Source: Seminavis robusta
Taxonomy: Eukaryota; Bacillariophyta; Bacillariophyceae; Naviculales; Naviculaceae
Assembly: GCA_903772945.1 (NCBI GenBank)
Contig: CAICTM010000550.1
Coordinates: forward strand, 1-60,072
Reading direction: 5' to 3'
Length of the DNA: 60,072 nucleotides
In this document: piece by piece, positions 22,073-33,214 of the stretch
How the letters are laid out: the number at the start of each line of letters is the position of its first letter
Numbering within the stretch: position 1 is the first letter of the stretch
Notes under the pieces: generated by a model
Databases searched by the model: none
Seen by the model: only the letters and a program-made list of their open reading frames with translations
What the model was told of the DNA's origin: nothing
Program-made: the position numbers and the translations under genes

Positions 22073-24088
22073 ATGGCAGAGGAGATCATGGCAGAGCTAT
22101 ATAAATCTGCTAGAAAAAACTCAACGCGTCGGGCGCCTCCACACGACAGATCACGATCCGTACCGGTACATATACCGGTACCAATGGATTTGTTTTCTTC
22201 CGACGAAGGGGATTTCGGACATACGATTCAAAATGATTCTCACCTGAACAGTTCAAGCGATTGGCACTTCTACCAGTCGCATCGCAATGTTGTGGACAAT
22301 TTCATAGCAGCAGTTTGTGGAAAAGCAACGAAGGTGGAGCTGGGAAACCTAATTGCTGCATCTGACGATTTGGTTGCTTGTCGGGGGGCTTACAGTAACA
22401 GCGAGTCAGGCCTAGTCAATCGAATGAGCTACAAGCACGAAAATGATGGCCGGTCGCCTCTCAGCTATGCCGCTGCCAAGAACCTCTACCAGCAGGTCTA
22501 CGACCTGATCGACCTTGGAGCCGAGGTGAGCAAAACGATGCCAGCTCGTAACGGCTGGGGCGCAGTACCGAAGACAGCATTTGTCATCGCCGCCACCAAC
22601 CCCAAGAGAGATGGGACTGAGATGGTCCGAATCTTATTGTCTAAAGGTGCTAGCCCTAAAGAGCTCGAAGCTGCACGTGTTGACGAGACAATTCTTGGCA
22701 GGGGCATGAAATATTGGATTGAAAAAGCCCGTAGGGTTGGTGTTCCCTCTGAGTTGAAGCGTCGCCACATGGCTCATCTTTCACCCATGGATCGTATTCA
22801 TGAACTTGATTACAGTGTCGTTGGCGAGGAAGCAGCTGTGGCATCGATTCAAGAGGCCCTCGCCTCACGTTTTGGCAACCATCAGGGAAGCCAAGGAAAG
22901 CCACTGGTGATGCTCTTTCTTGGACCACCAGGACACGGGAAAACTTACTTTGCCAGCAATGCAGCTCGGTCATTGGTCGGCCAGGACAACTTTAAGTTTG
23001 TCCCATGCCAATCCATCCGGGACGATGCTGACCTTTTTGGTTCTCGCTTAGGTGGTTCTAGGTCTGGTCAATACAGCAGCGATGGAGAGCTGACTGGATG
23101 GCTCCGACATCGGCAAGGAAAGAAGTGCATTGTCTTTCTAGACGAGTTCGAGAAGATGAAGAAGTTGACTTCCTCTCTGGGTTGGAAACAAGACAAAAAG
23201 ATCTATCAGTCTTTCCTTCAGCCATGGAATGATGGGCTTTTGAGCGACCAAGGTTCAATGCCAGCAGGACGCGGCGAGATGATCGATTGCAAGCAAAGCA
23301 TTTGGATTTTGACTTCCAACTGGGGCCAGGAGGAAATCCTTCGCTTTTGGGAGAAGCACAAAGAGCGCATGCATTCGACCATTGAAAAGAAAGACGCTGA
23401 GTGGATCCAGAAACACTTGGTGGAAAAGATTCTACAGCCACTTCTAGAGGAAGAATTTGGTGATATGGACAAGGGACTCAAAGCACTGTCTCGTCGTATT
23501 GACTGCATAATTCCTTTCCTCCCCTTTTCCAAAAGAGAAGTGAAGGTTGTCGCTGACATCGCTTTGACCAATCGCTTTTCTTGGTATCGTGAGCCCTGTG
23601 TCTTACATGGCCCCGAGGACCAGCGCCGTTCTCTTGGAAACCTCCGAATGCAAGGTACTCGAGCTTTCGCAGCCTATGCAGGGAGCAGGTATGATCCGAT
23701 GAAGGGTGCGAATGGTATGCTGTCAGCTGCGCAGAAGGCGGATGGGAAGTTTCAGCTTTTGTTTTTTCATGATCAGCTAGGCCTATCCGAAGAACAGGAG
23801 GCCCGGGTAATGAGTGAAAAGCCCCCTACAACTAATGAAAACGAGCCCACTTTCTGGGTCCACTTCGATAAGGATGCTAAGATCATCACCATAACACAAA
23901 GCCGCCCTGTCGACGATGATAGTGATGATGATGATGACGACAGCAGCAGTTCGGAGTCTCCTTTGAAAGGTCTCGGAGACGTTGGACCGAGCGCCAGCGA
24001 GAAAGAACTGTTGAAAGAAGGCAACAGTAGATATGACGTAGAGGCTCTTCCCACCAGGTGTTCCACCGCCGCCGATGATGCTTTCTAA
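22073..24088 (+). CDS. Ankyrin-repeat plus ClpB-type AAA+ ATPase (CLPB/SKD3-like layout)
   Basis: 671 residues from the ATG at 22073, intronless. Residues about 75-205 contain ankyrin-like units (GRSPLSYAAAKNLYQQVYDLIDLGAEV; TAFVIAATNP...MVRILLSKGA). An AAA+ module follows: Walker A GPPGHGKT (284-291), Walker B VFLDEF (354-359) and sensor 1 ILTSN (412-416). The order 'FLGPPG.GKT ... LDE.EK ... TSN.G' is that of the ClpB/Hsp100 D2 domain. Ankyrin repeats in front of one ClpB-type AAA+ domain is the layout of animal mitochondrial CLPB (SKD3), a disaggregase. No transit peptide is obvious. The C-terminus has an Asp/Ser run (DDDSDDDDDDSSSSES). A second in-frame ATG lies 15 nt downstream. The unfoldase function is inferred. 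Confidence 0.75.
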   Translation: MAEEIMAELYKSARKNSTRRAPPHDRSRSVPVHIPVPMDLFSSDEGDFGHTIQNDSHLNSSSDWHFYQSHRNVVDNFIAAVCGKATKVELGNLIAASDDLVACRGAYSNSESGLVNRMSYKHENDGRSPLSYAAAKNLYQQVYDLIDLGAEVSKTMPARNGWGAVPKTAFVIAATNPKRDGTEMVRILLSKGASPKELEAARVDETILGRGMKYWIEKARRVGVPSELKRRHMAHLSPMDRIHELDYSVVGEEAAVASIQEALASRFGNHQGSQGKPLVMLFLGPPGHGKTYFASNAARSLVGQDNFKFVPCQSIRDDADLFGSRLGGSRSGQYSSDGELTGWLRHRQGKKCIVFLDEFEKMKKLTSSLGWKQDKKIYQSFLQPWNDGLLSDQGSMPAGRGEMIDCKQSIWILTSNWGQEEILRFWEKHKERMHSTIEKKDAEWIQKHLVEKILQPLLEEEFGDMDKGLKALSRRIDCIIPFLPFSKREVKVVADIALTNRFSWYREPCVLHGPEDQRRSLGNLRMQGTRAFAAYAGSRYDPMKGANGMLSAAQKADGKFQLLFFHDQLGLSEEQEARVMSEKPPTTNENEPTFWVHFDKDAKIITITQSRPVDDDSDDDDDDSSSSESPLKGLGDVGPSASEKELLKEGNSRYDVEALPTRCSTAADDAF

Positions 24089-24320
24089 CTTGTGTCTGCA
24101 ATCTACATACATAATCGCATTCCTGTTGTCACAAGGATTGATTAATGTTTGGAAAGGAAGTGACGAGTGCTGCTGGAGATTTCTTGGCATGGGCGCTCCT
24201 CTGCGTTCATGACACCAAGTTTATTCCTCTTATCTTTGTGGTTGTTCTTGCTCCACTCCAGACGAGTGTCCCTATCATAGAATGACTGCACTAAGCAGAA
24301 TTTTCTGACTCAGTGTCAAA

Positions 24321-25799
24321 CTACAACTCCACTTGTTCTTGTTTGGCCTGTGCCACTACTTGATCAATGTCCGTCGGAAATGTGGATGATGATGATGATG
24401 ACAACTTGACAGGCCCCGTGTAGCAAAAGGTGCCCGGAGTACTGGTCAACTTTGCAATTATTCGTCTTCGATCCCTCGCGTCTCGATATCGTTGTTCCGG
24501 TAGAAAAACTCCCGGTGATGGATGTTCCAACAGATCCAAGCAAAACTCGGCGCAGGACTGTCCCACGCATTGTCGAAAGGATTCGTGGGCCTGCACAATG
24601 GAGGTCATTTCTTGTTTGGTAGTAGTGGTCGTTACATCAATGCGCATGGCATGAGTTTCACCAACATCAGCATCGCTGGTTGTTGTTTGTCGCAAGATGG
24701 CATCCGTCAAGAGAACGAGAGGTTGCGAAAAGTCGGCCATGAATTTGGAAAATGCCTTGGACCGCCACCACGGTCGGGGGACAATGTTGACCAAGAGCCC
24801 CAACATGACATTCCAAAGATCCGGTGCCGTTCCCATGGCGGCACTGGACGACCCTTTAATTTGCAATTCGGACGCGACCGTTGCCGCTTCGGGAAAGGGC
24901 CAGGCAAAGACTTGTTGTCGTCCGACGCGTTGTTGGGCTTGTTGATTATTATCGTCACTAATCATGTCATTATTGGGTGGTAAAAAGAAATCGACTTGTC
25001 CCAATAACTTGCCCGAGAGTTCCGTCAGAGCTCGTCGTGAGCCCTGATCGTGTTGGATCATGGGTTCCCCAAAGCCAATGTTGGTAATATAGAGGTTGAT
25101 GGTCCCCGAACCTCCCAATCCCTTGGTAAAGTAATTGAATCGAACATCTTGAATTGTTTCATCGGCATTTTTCTTGGCGGCTGCTGCTGCTTCCATGGCC
25201 AAGACATTGGACATGCCAGGAAACGCTCCCGCCGCACAGAGTGCCGACGTTTGGGATGTTCTGGCAGCTTCCAATTGGTCCAGACTGGCTTGTAGAAATG
25301 GCAGGGGATCGGAAACATCCACATAGACGGGAATTCGTGCGGCAATGACAGCCTCCAAGACAGTGGGAGTTTCATCCAAGTAGGGACCGGCCGTGTGAAT
25401 GACGGCACTGACGCCGTGTGATGATTGCAGAAGTGGTGCCAAACAATTGGCGTCCCAAATGTCGTCGACTTGTTGAAAGGAAATTCGTTGTCTTCTTCTT
25501 GTGTCACTGTTTTTTGTACCATCAACTATCTCTTGAATGGCAGCATCTCCTCCACGACGACCCACCAAGACAACCTCGCAAGTGGGAGATCGGTTCAGCA
25601 AGTGGTTGGCCACGGAAGTGCCAATTTTGCCAGTTCCACCCAAAATCACAAACTTGGGTACTGTAGTTGTAGCCGGCGAGGAGAGTGCCCATGCCACAGG
25701 AGCTATCGTCGTCACTACTACTAGTAGTAGCACCGACAACTGAAGCAGTGCCATGGGGAGTGCAGCCATGGTTCTATTACTGCAGAAGAGCATCGTCAT
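24321..25799 (-). CDS. Saccharopine-dehydrogenase-like NAD(P)-binding protein with secretory-type leader
   Basis: 492 residues from the Met codon at 25799. In-frame Mets also lie at 25919 and 25769, and the true start is uncertain. A hydrophobic leader (ALLQLSVLLLVVVTTIAPVAWA) precedes a Rossmann fold with FVILGGTGKIGTSVANHLL (GGTGKIG at 54-60), then VVLVGRRG and VIHTAGPYLDETPTVLEA, which match the N-terminal domain of the saccharopine dehydrogenase-like family. Family members include lysine-pathway enzymes and oxidoreductases of unknown substrate, and a lysine role cannot be claimed. The leader suggests the ER or, with a plastid-type transit region after AWA/LSS, the plastid. The gene converges on the ankyrin-ClpB gene with 232 nt between stops. 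Confidence 0.7.
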   Translation of the reverse strand: MTMLFCSNRTMAALPMALLQLSVLLLVVVTTIAPVAWALSSPATTTVPKFVILGGTGKIGTSVANHLLNRSPTCEVVLVGRRGGDAAIQEIVDGTKNSDTRRRQRISFQQVDDIWDANCLAPLLQSSHGVSAVIHTAGPYLDETPTVLEAVIAARIPVYVDVSDPLPFLQASLDQLEAARTSQTSALCAAGAFPGMSNVLAMEAAAAAKKNADETIQDVRFNYFTKGLGGSGTINLYITNIGFGEPMIQHDQGSRRALTELSGKLLGQVDFFLPPNNDMISDDNNQQAQQRVGRQQVFAWPFPEAATVASELQIKGSSSAAMGTAPDLWNVMLGLLVNIVPRPWWRSKAFSKFMADFSQPLVLLTDAILRQTTTSDADVGETHAMRIDVTTTTTKQEMTSIVQAHESFRQCVGQSCAEFCLDLLEHPSPGVFLPEQRYRDARDRRRIIAKLTSTPGTFCYTGPVKLSSSSSSTFPTDIDQVVAQAKQEQVEL

Positions 25800-26268
25800 G
25801 TTGTGTTTTGTCCTCTTGTTGGGTGCCTTTCTTCTTTCTTGTGCTTGAAGGAAAACTTGAAAGATCTTGGGGAGAAACTGAACCCATGACAGCACCCGGA
25901 CCCTAAACTTAAGAAACATTGTGGTGGTCGACACAAGTGAAAAATCGAAGAGATCTATCTTTTGGAGCACGGGCGCTCTCTTGAGTACATGTAGAACTTG
26001 TCCTGCCACTATCCCAAATGAGGAGCTAGACGCCGACAATTCATTCTGCTATTAGAATGAGAGTGCGCCACAGCCTCCCTTGGCGTCCTGCAGACTGGGT
26101 GCAGGTAACATCTTTTCATCTGGATTGCTACGTATGAATAATAGAATTCTATTTTTTAGAGATAGCTGAGGAGGGTACAAGCAAGATCACTTGAGGCAAG
26201 ATCTGCTAGTTACTAGTCATGTAAAGAAAGAGGTTGTGTGCCTGCTGGCTGCCAGGAGTGACAAGTCT

Positions 26269-28718
26269 CTAAAAAGACCCTGCTTTGGCAAGGTCGAGAT
26301 CTCGGGTCGCCATAACATCATGGATACATCCATCCTTGGTGGCGGTGCTCCAATGAGCGCATGCTGCCTCGGCATCCTTCAGTGAAAACTCCGCAGCACC
26401 AAGGCGATGCCTTAATTTCGTCGAAGCAGCTGCGCGCGGTAGCTGGCAGCTCTCTGGATATTGAGGGCCACTCACGGTTTGGAAGAGCACAGGTTCATAA
26501 TCTCGCACTTGCCACTCATCCCCAAACTGAGTGGGCTCCTCCATAACTGTCTTGCCATCACGGCCAAGCATTCTTCCCGTACCAAACTCTCCCATCATCC
26601 CGTAACTTCCACGAAATCGCCTCTTGTCTGCGTTTTCGATATTGACGGAAACCCAATCCTTGAACGTTCGGATCTTGATCTTTTCCTTTTCAGTGACCTG
26701 GATTTCAAAGAACTTGGTCTTTTCATCTCTGACGACAAGGTCGACAGAAAAGCCGGCGACATGTCCAAGGTGGTGATGATGCTTCGCTCCTTCCACTCCA
26801 TTGAGAAAGAACTCGCCAAAGCTCCCAACCTCAAGAATGTCTTCTCCAATCTGCACTGCTGCTGTTTCAATGTAAGAATAATCGTAGCGGGTCTTGGTCC
26901 TACGGTAGAAATGAAAAAGTAAGTCAAAGGGGAGAAGAGTTAGCAACATGGGGGCGGCAGCCATCATAGAGTTTGTTCGTGAGCGTACCTGATGTGAATA
27001 TCCAACGCGGTGTTGTTGTCTTTAAAGTTTGGTGCATGGAGCAATACAAGATCACATGCTCCCATGTAATCATACATCTTGCCATTCCATGTCAAGAAAT
27101 GAGGGTCACCTTGAACACCACCATTAAACCCTGTGGGCCCAACGTTTGTAGGATCTGTTGGATTGACATCTGTAGGATCTGTGGGGCCAACATCCGTGGG
27201 ACCAGCATCCACGACAGTGACCTGGAACAGTACCGGAACCGACTCGAGTCCGCCGGAATCTTGCACCGTGACAGCCAATTCGTAGACTCCATTCGCATCG
27301 GCATCCAGTGGATTGGTGAAGGGAGGGGTGATGCCACCCACAAAGCCAATGACTCCAGTGGTGGCGTCAATGATAAAAAGATGTGTATCAGGAGCGGGCA
27401 ACAAGGAGTACACTAGCCCCGATCCTTCGCTGTCATTATCATCCGTGCTCTGGACATCAATGAACAAAACATCAGTCTCCGGGATTTGGATTGATTGCCC
27501 CGGAGTTGGGAATGTAATGGAGGGCGGTAGGTTGGTAGCATCATTATCCGTGATAATTCCACTGGCTGTTCGTCTTGTCACCCCCACAAGACCAAGTGGT
27601 TCCTCGCGTCCGAGAGCAAGCACAACTGTCTCATCACCTTCCAGCAGAACATCGTTAATAATGGTGACCTGAACGGTTTGGGATAGTGGTCCGCCAGGGA
27701 GGAAAGTGAGGGTAGTGACAGGAAAGTTAAAGTCCAGCCCAAGATCTGCAGTTCCAACAGGGGTACCCAACACATCGACAGTTACGGGAATTGGCGGATC
27801 ACTACTCAGAGTGATGGTAAACTCCATGGGCCCAGCACCTTCCATGACAGGAGCCGCGTCTAGAATGGAAAACATTGGTGTGGCGGGGGCATCATCATCC
27901 AGGATCGTTCCAATGGCCGTTCCTTTGGTGACAACCACCGCAGAGGCAGGTTGTACACTGCTGATGCTGACCTCCACGGTTTCGTCACCTTCCACTAAGG
28001 TGTCACCAATAACGGTGACCTGGAATGTCTGTAAAAGAGGTCCGCCAGGAACGAATGAGAGGGTAGATATGAAGGGCAAGTAGTCTGCCAATTCTGTTGC
28101 AGTCCCACCAGCAGTAGTCTGGACATCGACTGTAAAGGGCTCCATGGGATCACTGTCAAGAACGACGTCATACACCAGCTGCACCAGCTGCCCCACCCCT
28201 GGTTCCAAAACGGTCGCATCGAGAATTTGAAGATTGGGTGGTCCAGCAAAGACTCTCATGGGACAAAACTGTGGAGGCGACCAAATGGGATCGGCGGCAC
28301 ACATTACATCAAACGGTAAGGGAATTGGTCCGCCGACGGTGCAGCACGATGTTGGATCGTTCAAGCAGGGGACTCCAAACAAGGTTTCCCAGCAGAACTG
28401 CTCGAACGAATAGCATGTATCGCCGGGGTTGGGATCGCACGGATCAACCGCCGTCGTCTCGCAGCAGGTAGGAGTCGTCCCGGTGGGTTCGCACACGAAA
28501 TTGCCACCGCGGGCGTCATTAATATCAAACCCATACTCATGACCATTGGCGCCACACTCGTCCAAGGTAAACGCAGTGTCGGGACACACCAAGCATTCTC
28601 GGTCCGTGCAGCAATCGTAGGGAACAGGATCCGTTTGTGCCAGAGCGCCGTGACCTACTAGCATAGCAGAGAGCCATGCTATTGTCGCCGTGGTGCGAGC
28701 AGTGGAGGAGGTGACCAT
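26269..28718 (-). CDS. Secreted Calx-beta / cadherin-like / VWD-domain protein (two exons)
   Basis: Exons 28718-26989 and 26899-26269; the intron 26988-26900 (89 nt, GT-AG) joins DIHIR/TKTRYDY; 786 residues. A signal peptide (1-27, ending GALA) is followed by a Cys-rich region (35-155). Two Calx-beta repeats follow (about 161-276 and 281-393), each closing with DD/DND, and each containing GGPLxQTxQVT and VEGDETV. Then come a cadherin-like repeat (about 399-505, LDADANGVYELAVTVQDSGG), a PTD linker (505-530), and a von Willebrand type D domain starting GDPHFLTWNGKMYDYMGACD (537). The end of VWD continues in exon 2 (GSYGMMGEFGTGRMLGRDG). Calx-beta units bind calcium and VWD domains mediate assembly or adhesion. 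An extracellular matrix or adhesion role is inferred. Confidence 0.85.
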
Positions 28719-29837
28719 GGTGATGCTGCTGCGATACTAGTAGCTGTTGGGGTCGAGGGTGTGGGGTATCAATGTGCTATTTTGTGAGGGCTTTGCGCCT
28801 GGTAACTGGTAGGTTCGCTGAGCGGATCATTTACTGGTTCATTCCCACATCCTGCTGGTACCGTACGGTACAGTACATGGTACATGTACTATCGTGCCCA
28901 TCACCGTGAACTGTGCGGTACGCGGTACACTTTCAGCGAAAGATAGCGTTAACCATCGAAGAGGATGCTTACGATGCCCGCGAATAACGAAACTTATATC
29001 TCGCGGCTCCTGTCCAAGATGCTCTTTTTTGGTTTTGCTACGTGTACAACCTTGAATACAAGATATTATTTGATACTCGAGTAATATGGCAAGGTGCTAG
29101 CTAGTGACGCCCAGATCGCAAGCTTCAAAAGCCTGTCCAGGCTACTAGCTAGCTATTGGACTAGTAGAGAAAGGCTGTCCAGGCTATGCATAGCTAGCTA
29201 GTAGTACCGATAGTAGTAAGTATTTGGGGACACGTTGGTAAGGAGCTGTAAAGGTTTGTCTGCTACATTGCCGATATCTAAAAAGGGGATGCCCGTGGTC
29301 CTCGGCCACTGCTTCATTGCCAAACAAAAATAGATATTAGTATGATATTGCTACCGGTAGCATCCTATCTGGCTACTGTAGTATCTTATCTCAAGGGTAC
29401 AAAACCTGAATGTGAATCACGAGGGTATTCATGTGAGGCTTTTCGATAGCCCATTGCAAACCTGCATGGCATCACGCCAATAAGTACTACATGTATCCGC
29501 TATCCGAGTATTTGAATTACGGGAATTCGCTTTCAATCTTTCCAGTCCAAAACGGCATGCTCAACTGTCTCGTTTTTTGTACTGTACCACGTTGCATGCA
29601 TACTCGTACACCGAGTAACTTAATTATTAACAGCCACTGCCGTCCGCCGTCTTGGTAAATACCAATCATGCTCCTCGGCTCGTCGGTCCACGCTGGGAGT
29701 GATCGCGCTGAGAAGCTACTTCGCTCCTTTCCTCGTTTGTTGCTACTGCTGTCTGTCACAATTCAAGCAGCCAGATATCTGGAACCGCAAACCTCCAACA
29801 AACCAAACCACCAAAAAGCTACCAAAACCAAGCAACC
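28719..29837. other. Spacer between divergent genes
   Basis: The shared upstream region of the Calx-beta/VWD gene (-) and the tail-collar gene (+). No gene seen. It includes ggtaccgtacggtac at 28858-28872, gctagctag runs near 29100-29210, and a C/A-rich leader just before 29838. Confidence 0.4.
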
Positions 29838-30485
29838 ATGAGCGAACCATTCATCGGACAAGTTGTTTTGTTTGCGGGCAACTTTGCCCCTCGAAGCTGG
29901 GCGTTTTGCAATGGCCAATTGTTGGCCATTTCACAAAACTCGGCCCTCTTTTCCATTTTGGGAACCACCTATGGCGGTGATGGAAGAACCACCTTTGCGC
30001 TACCCGACCTTCGAGGACGAGTCCCCGTGAGCCAAGGAACGGGTCCTGGATTGCCCCCTATCTCTCTTGGTCAAAGGCGTGGCTCCAACACGGCGACTCT
30101 GACTGTCAACAACATGCCGGCGCACAATCACGGTGCCACGGGAAGCCTCGCCGACAAGCAAGCTTGCAGCAAGGCTGGAACTACCAAATCCTTAAAGTAC
30201 CAACCCGGTCCGGCGAATGAAGGAAGTTGCCAGTTGCGCTACGAGCTGCAACCCGTCGGCCGAGAGACGTGTTACTTTGACAGTGCGTCGGATGTCTTGA
30301 CGGTTGTGGCGGACCACGCCACCGATACGGGCCTGTGCGATCATATTTTGGGAGAATTGGTCAGTGACACTGTTGCCATTACCATTACCAACTCGGGCGG
30401 AAATCAGGCGTTTAGTATCGAGCAACCCGTGTTGGGCATGAATTACATTATCGCCACTCAGGGTATCTTTCCCAGCCGCAATTAG
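29838..30485 (+). CDS. Phage tail collar (microcystin-dependent-protein type) domain protein
   Basis: 215 residues, intronless, with the ATG at 29838 after an A/C-rich leader. Residues 3-66 (PFIGQVVLFAGNFAPRSWAF, CNGQLLAISQNSALFSILG, TTYGGDGRTTFALPDLRGRV) match the phage tail collar domain closely, with the hallmark W.fCnGq.l and GGdG.ttFaLPDLRGR. The tail end (GMNYIIATQGIFP) is the conserved close of the bacterial 'microcystin-dependent protein' family. The middle (about 95-180) holds the family's NNMPAHNH motif, then an insert with four or five Cys (KQACSK, GSCQL, RETCYF, GLCDH) not expected in bacterial members. No signal peptide. Transfer from bacteria is the simplest origin. Function unknown. 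Confidence 0.85.
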   Translation: MSEPFIGQVVLFAGNFAPRSWAFCNGQLLAISQNSALFSILGTTYGGDGRTTFALPDLRGRVPVSQGTGPGLPPISLGQRRGSNTATLTVNNMPAHNHGATGSLADKQACSKAGTTKSLKYQPGPANEGSCQLRYELQPVGRETCYFDSASDVLTVVADHATDTGLCDHILGELVSDTVAITITNSGGNQAFSIEQPVLGMNYIIATQGIFPSRN

Positions 30486-31556
30486 TTTGGTATGCTTCTC
30501 TTTCTTCTTTCTATTCGAATGCCTCCACACACAATCCAAAAGCAGTTCAACCCTCTTTCCAGCTTGCGTTGGGGAGTTGAGTTTATTAAAATTAACCTAT
30601 ATTCTAAACAAAACAATTTATATTGAAGAAGCCACCGTGGCAGGAACCTTGTTGGGAATTTGTAACTAGCTAGATTGGATGCAGTAGGAAGATTGACGTA
30701 GAGGGCCGCAGAGAAGGCAGAGGAAAGAGATGTTCGCTCAAGTAAGATGGTACAGTATTGGCGGCCTTACGCAACGGAAACCGAGGCAGAACACCTGCTT
30801 CTTGCAACATCCATTGCAACAGTCCGTCCAGCTAGCTAGTTGTCCAGCCATGGAAACATCGAGAAGCCTAGCCCCGATAACGTTCACACGAAGTGTTCGC
30901 AGCGAACACTGTTCACTCAACACTAGTAGCTAGTAGTAGGTCTACAAGCAGTGCACCCTCTAAGAGAATGTAGAAGTTTGTTTTCTTACAGTATGCTCAT
31001 AATGGTTTCCATCATACTATTACATGTAGTACAAAAGTGTCAATCGTCGATCATCATGGGGCTCCTGGCTTGGATGTTGACAGATGCAAGGAAAATGCCA
31101 AGTATCCAAACATGTGGTGGCTCTCAGGTCAAAGATTTAGAGGGGAACTTGAGACTGGTAGCAAGGTGCTTCAGCCATGGCAAGCAGGAGGTAGTCCCTG
31201 ACCAGTAGGGACAAAAAAGCTAGGCACTGGAATTTCAATACATGTAGGTTCTGAAAACCTTGGGTTGCTCCGGGCTCCAACCCCAAAGCAGGCTGGTGGT
31301 AGGAGGAGGCTGGAGCCCCAGGTTGGTCATCTAGTTTGCGGTGGGACAGTAGATTTTAAGGTTGGGTGGGAGAGTAGATTTTCAGGGTTGGGTGGCCTGC
31401 CGTAGGCAACAATTCAATCCACTGATCTTGCAGAGCGCTGTTCCCAGGCAGAGCGGGTACCTTCAACGGCCAAAAAAGTCTCATGGTACAGTACCAGAAG
31501 TCTGCTAGCTTACTTTTGTTTGTCACTGCACCCGCATTTATTGTCATAGTCCACTT
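30486..31556. other. Spacer downstream of tail-collar gene
   Basis: No gene supported. A duplicated stretch 'gtgggaNagtagattttNagggttgg' occurs twice in tandem near 31340-31392. Confidence 0.35.
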
Positions 31557-31835
<279 letters not shown>

Positions 31836-32905
31836 GCTTGCGACTTCGTCTCAGTGCTCACCGCTGCTAATACATGTAACAAGGCAGAAAAACAGCCCAG
31901 TGATGTTGGTCGGCGCCATCTGCCATGGTCAACGATAATAATATCGCGGTCTAGTAGTTCTGCGAAGCACGATTGCACACGACATTGTATTGTACATACT
32001 AGTACATGTACCGGTAGTACACCGGTACCTACTTTGTACAGCTCTTTGTACCGTACTGGCATTTTTTGGTACCGGTAGCGGTAGTGAGATAGATGCGAAG
32101 GGAACGACCTAACTAATAGATTTATCATCTAGCAGCTCATCCAGCTAGATCACGTTTTTACTTAGATAACTAAGTCTTTGTAAAAATATTCCAAGACTGG
32201 TACTTTTACGGTACTTTCTGAGTACTCCTGGAGTAGAGCTTACTTATATGACAGAAGGTCAGTGTCCTTCTCCTTTGGCAAGAATGGATGAAGTGGGACA
32301 TATAAGAGTTAACGTTACTCGGTGTATTCTAACAATTCCTCCCCTGCCCACAGTTTACCAATGACTTTACGTCGAGAACACCTGGAGAAGCCATTATTTA
32401 TTAAAAAATAAGGGACAGCGTACAGTCGTAATTCGCGCGAAGGATGAAGGACATCAAAACTACAAAGGTGGGGTAAATATTTCTTTGATCCGGCGGGTCA
32501 AACCAGTTTGGCTTAGCTGGTTGGGCGGCAGGCTTTCGGAACGGAGGAGGGGCTAACTTCTTCACTCTGACCATCACCAAGGCAACCCGGAGATTCCGGC
32601 TGCCCACCCAGAGAATCTCTGCTGGCTCGTATGAAACAATGATAAGAAATCCCAGTTCTCCCCAGAAGTTCAGTGGCCTGGGCAGAATTCAATCATTCGA
32701 TCAACCGGATGCAGCAGAGTCCAGCGACATTGAATCTGGGGGGTTTCAACGTACATACACACCATAACAGATCCAAAACCTCCTCATTGCAACGAAACAG
32801 CTACGAAACCAACACAAAACAAACCCAAACCCAAACACAAACACAACAATTCGGTTTTTTTCAGCGTTCGTCTCTTGATTCCTTAGTTCCAGCTCCCAAC
32901 ACTCA
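31836..32905. other. Spacer with palindromes and a C/A-rich leader
   Basis: No gene seen. It contains accggtacc at 32021-32029. The last 150 bases (acaaaacaaacccaaaccc-type) resemble the 5' leader of a diatom gene, leading into the orphan start at 32917. Confidence 0.4.
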
Positions 32906-32965
32906 GTTACCTCGCAATGGATCCTTATGACGAATACATGCACAACCGAAGATTGTCAATCCAGC
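32906..32965 (+). repeat. Orphan gene start, copy 1 of an exact 60-bp direct repeat
   Basis: The 60 bases here are identical to 33107-33166. They include cctcgcaATGG and an 18-codon frame that reads MDPYDEYMHNRRLSIQPL then a stop at 32971-32973. The C/A-rich stretch before it looks like a 5' leader. It may be the surviving 5' end of a lost gene. Confidence 0.7.
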
Positions 32966-33048
32966 CATTGTAGTCGGCTGCCGTATAGTTAGATCACAAC
33001 CGAAGATTGTCAATCCAGCCATTGTAGCCGGCTGCCGTATAGTTACAT
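32941..33048 (+). repeat. Two 54-bp tandem repeats
   Basis: Units 32941-32994 and 32995-33048 both run cacaaccgaagattgtcaat...ggctgccgtatagtta, with only a few differences (gtagtcgg/gtagccgg; agatc/catcg). The first unit overlaps copy 1 of the 60-bp repeat. Confidence 0.85.
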
Positions 33049-33106
33049 CGGCGACAGTGGCAACAGTACCGGACACACTTGGGTTCGGCTTTGCTCGCTA
33101 CACTCC

Positions 33107-33166
33107 GTTACCTCGCAATGGATCCTTATGACGAATACATGCACAACCGAAGATTGTCAATCCAGC
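33107..33166 (+). repeat. Orphan gene start, copy 2 of the 60-bp direct repeat
   Basis: Identical over 60 bases to 32906-32965. The frame then ends two codons later (SIQQM-stop). The sequence before it (cgctacactccg) differs from that before copy 1. Confidence 0.7.
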
Positions 33167-33214
33167 AAATGTAGTCGGCTACACACCGTATAGCAGACGA
33201 CCGTAGACTTACCA

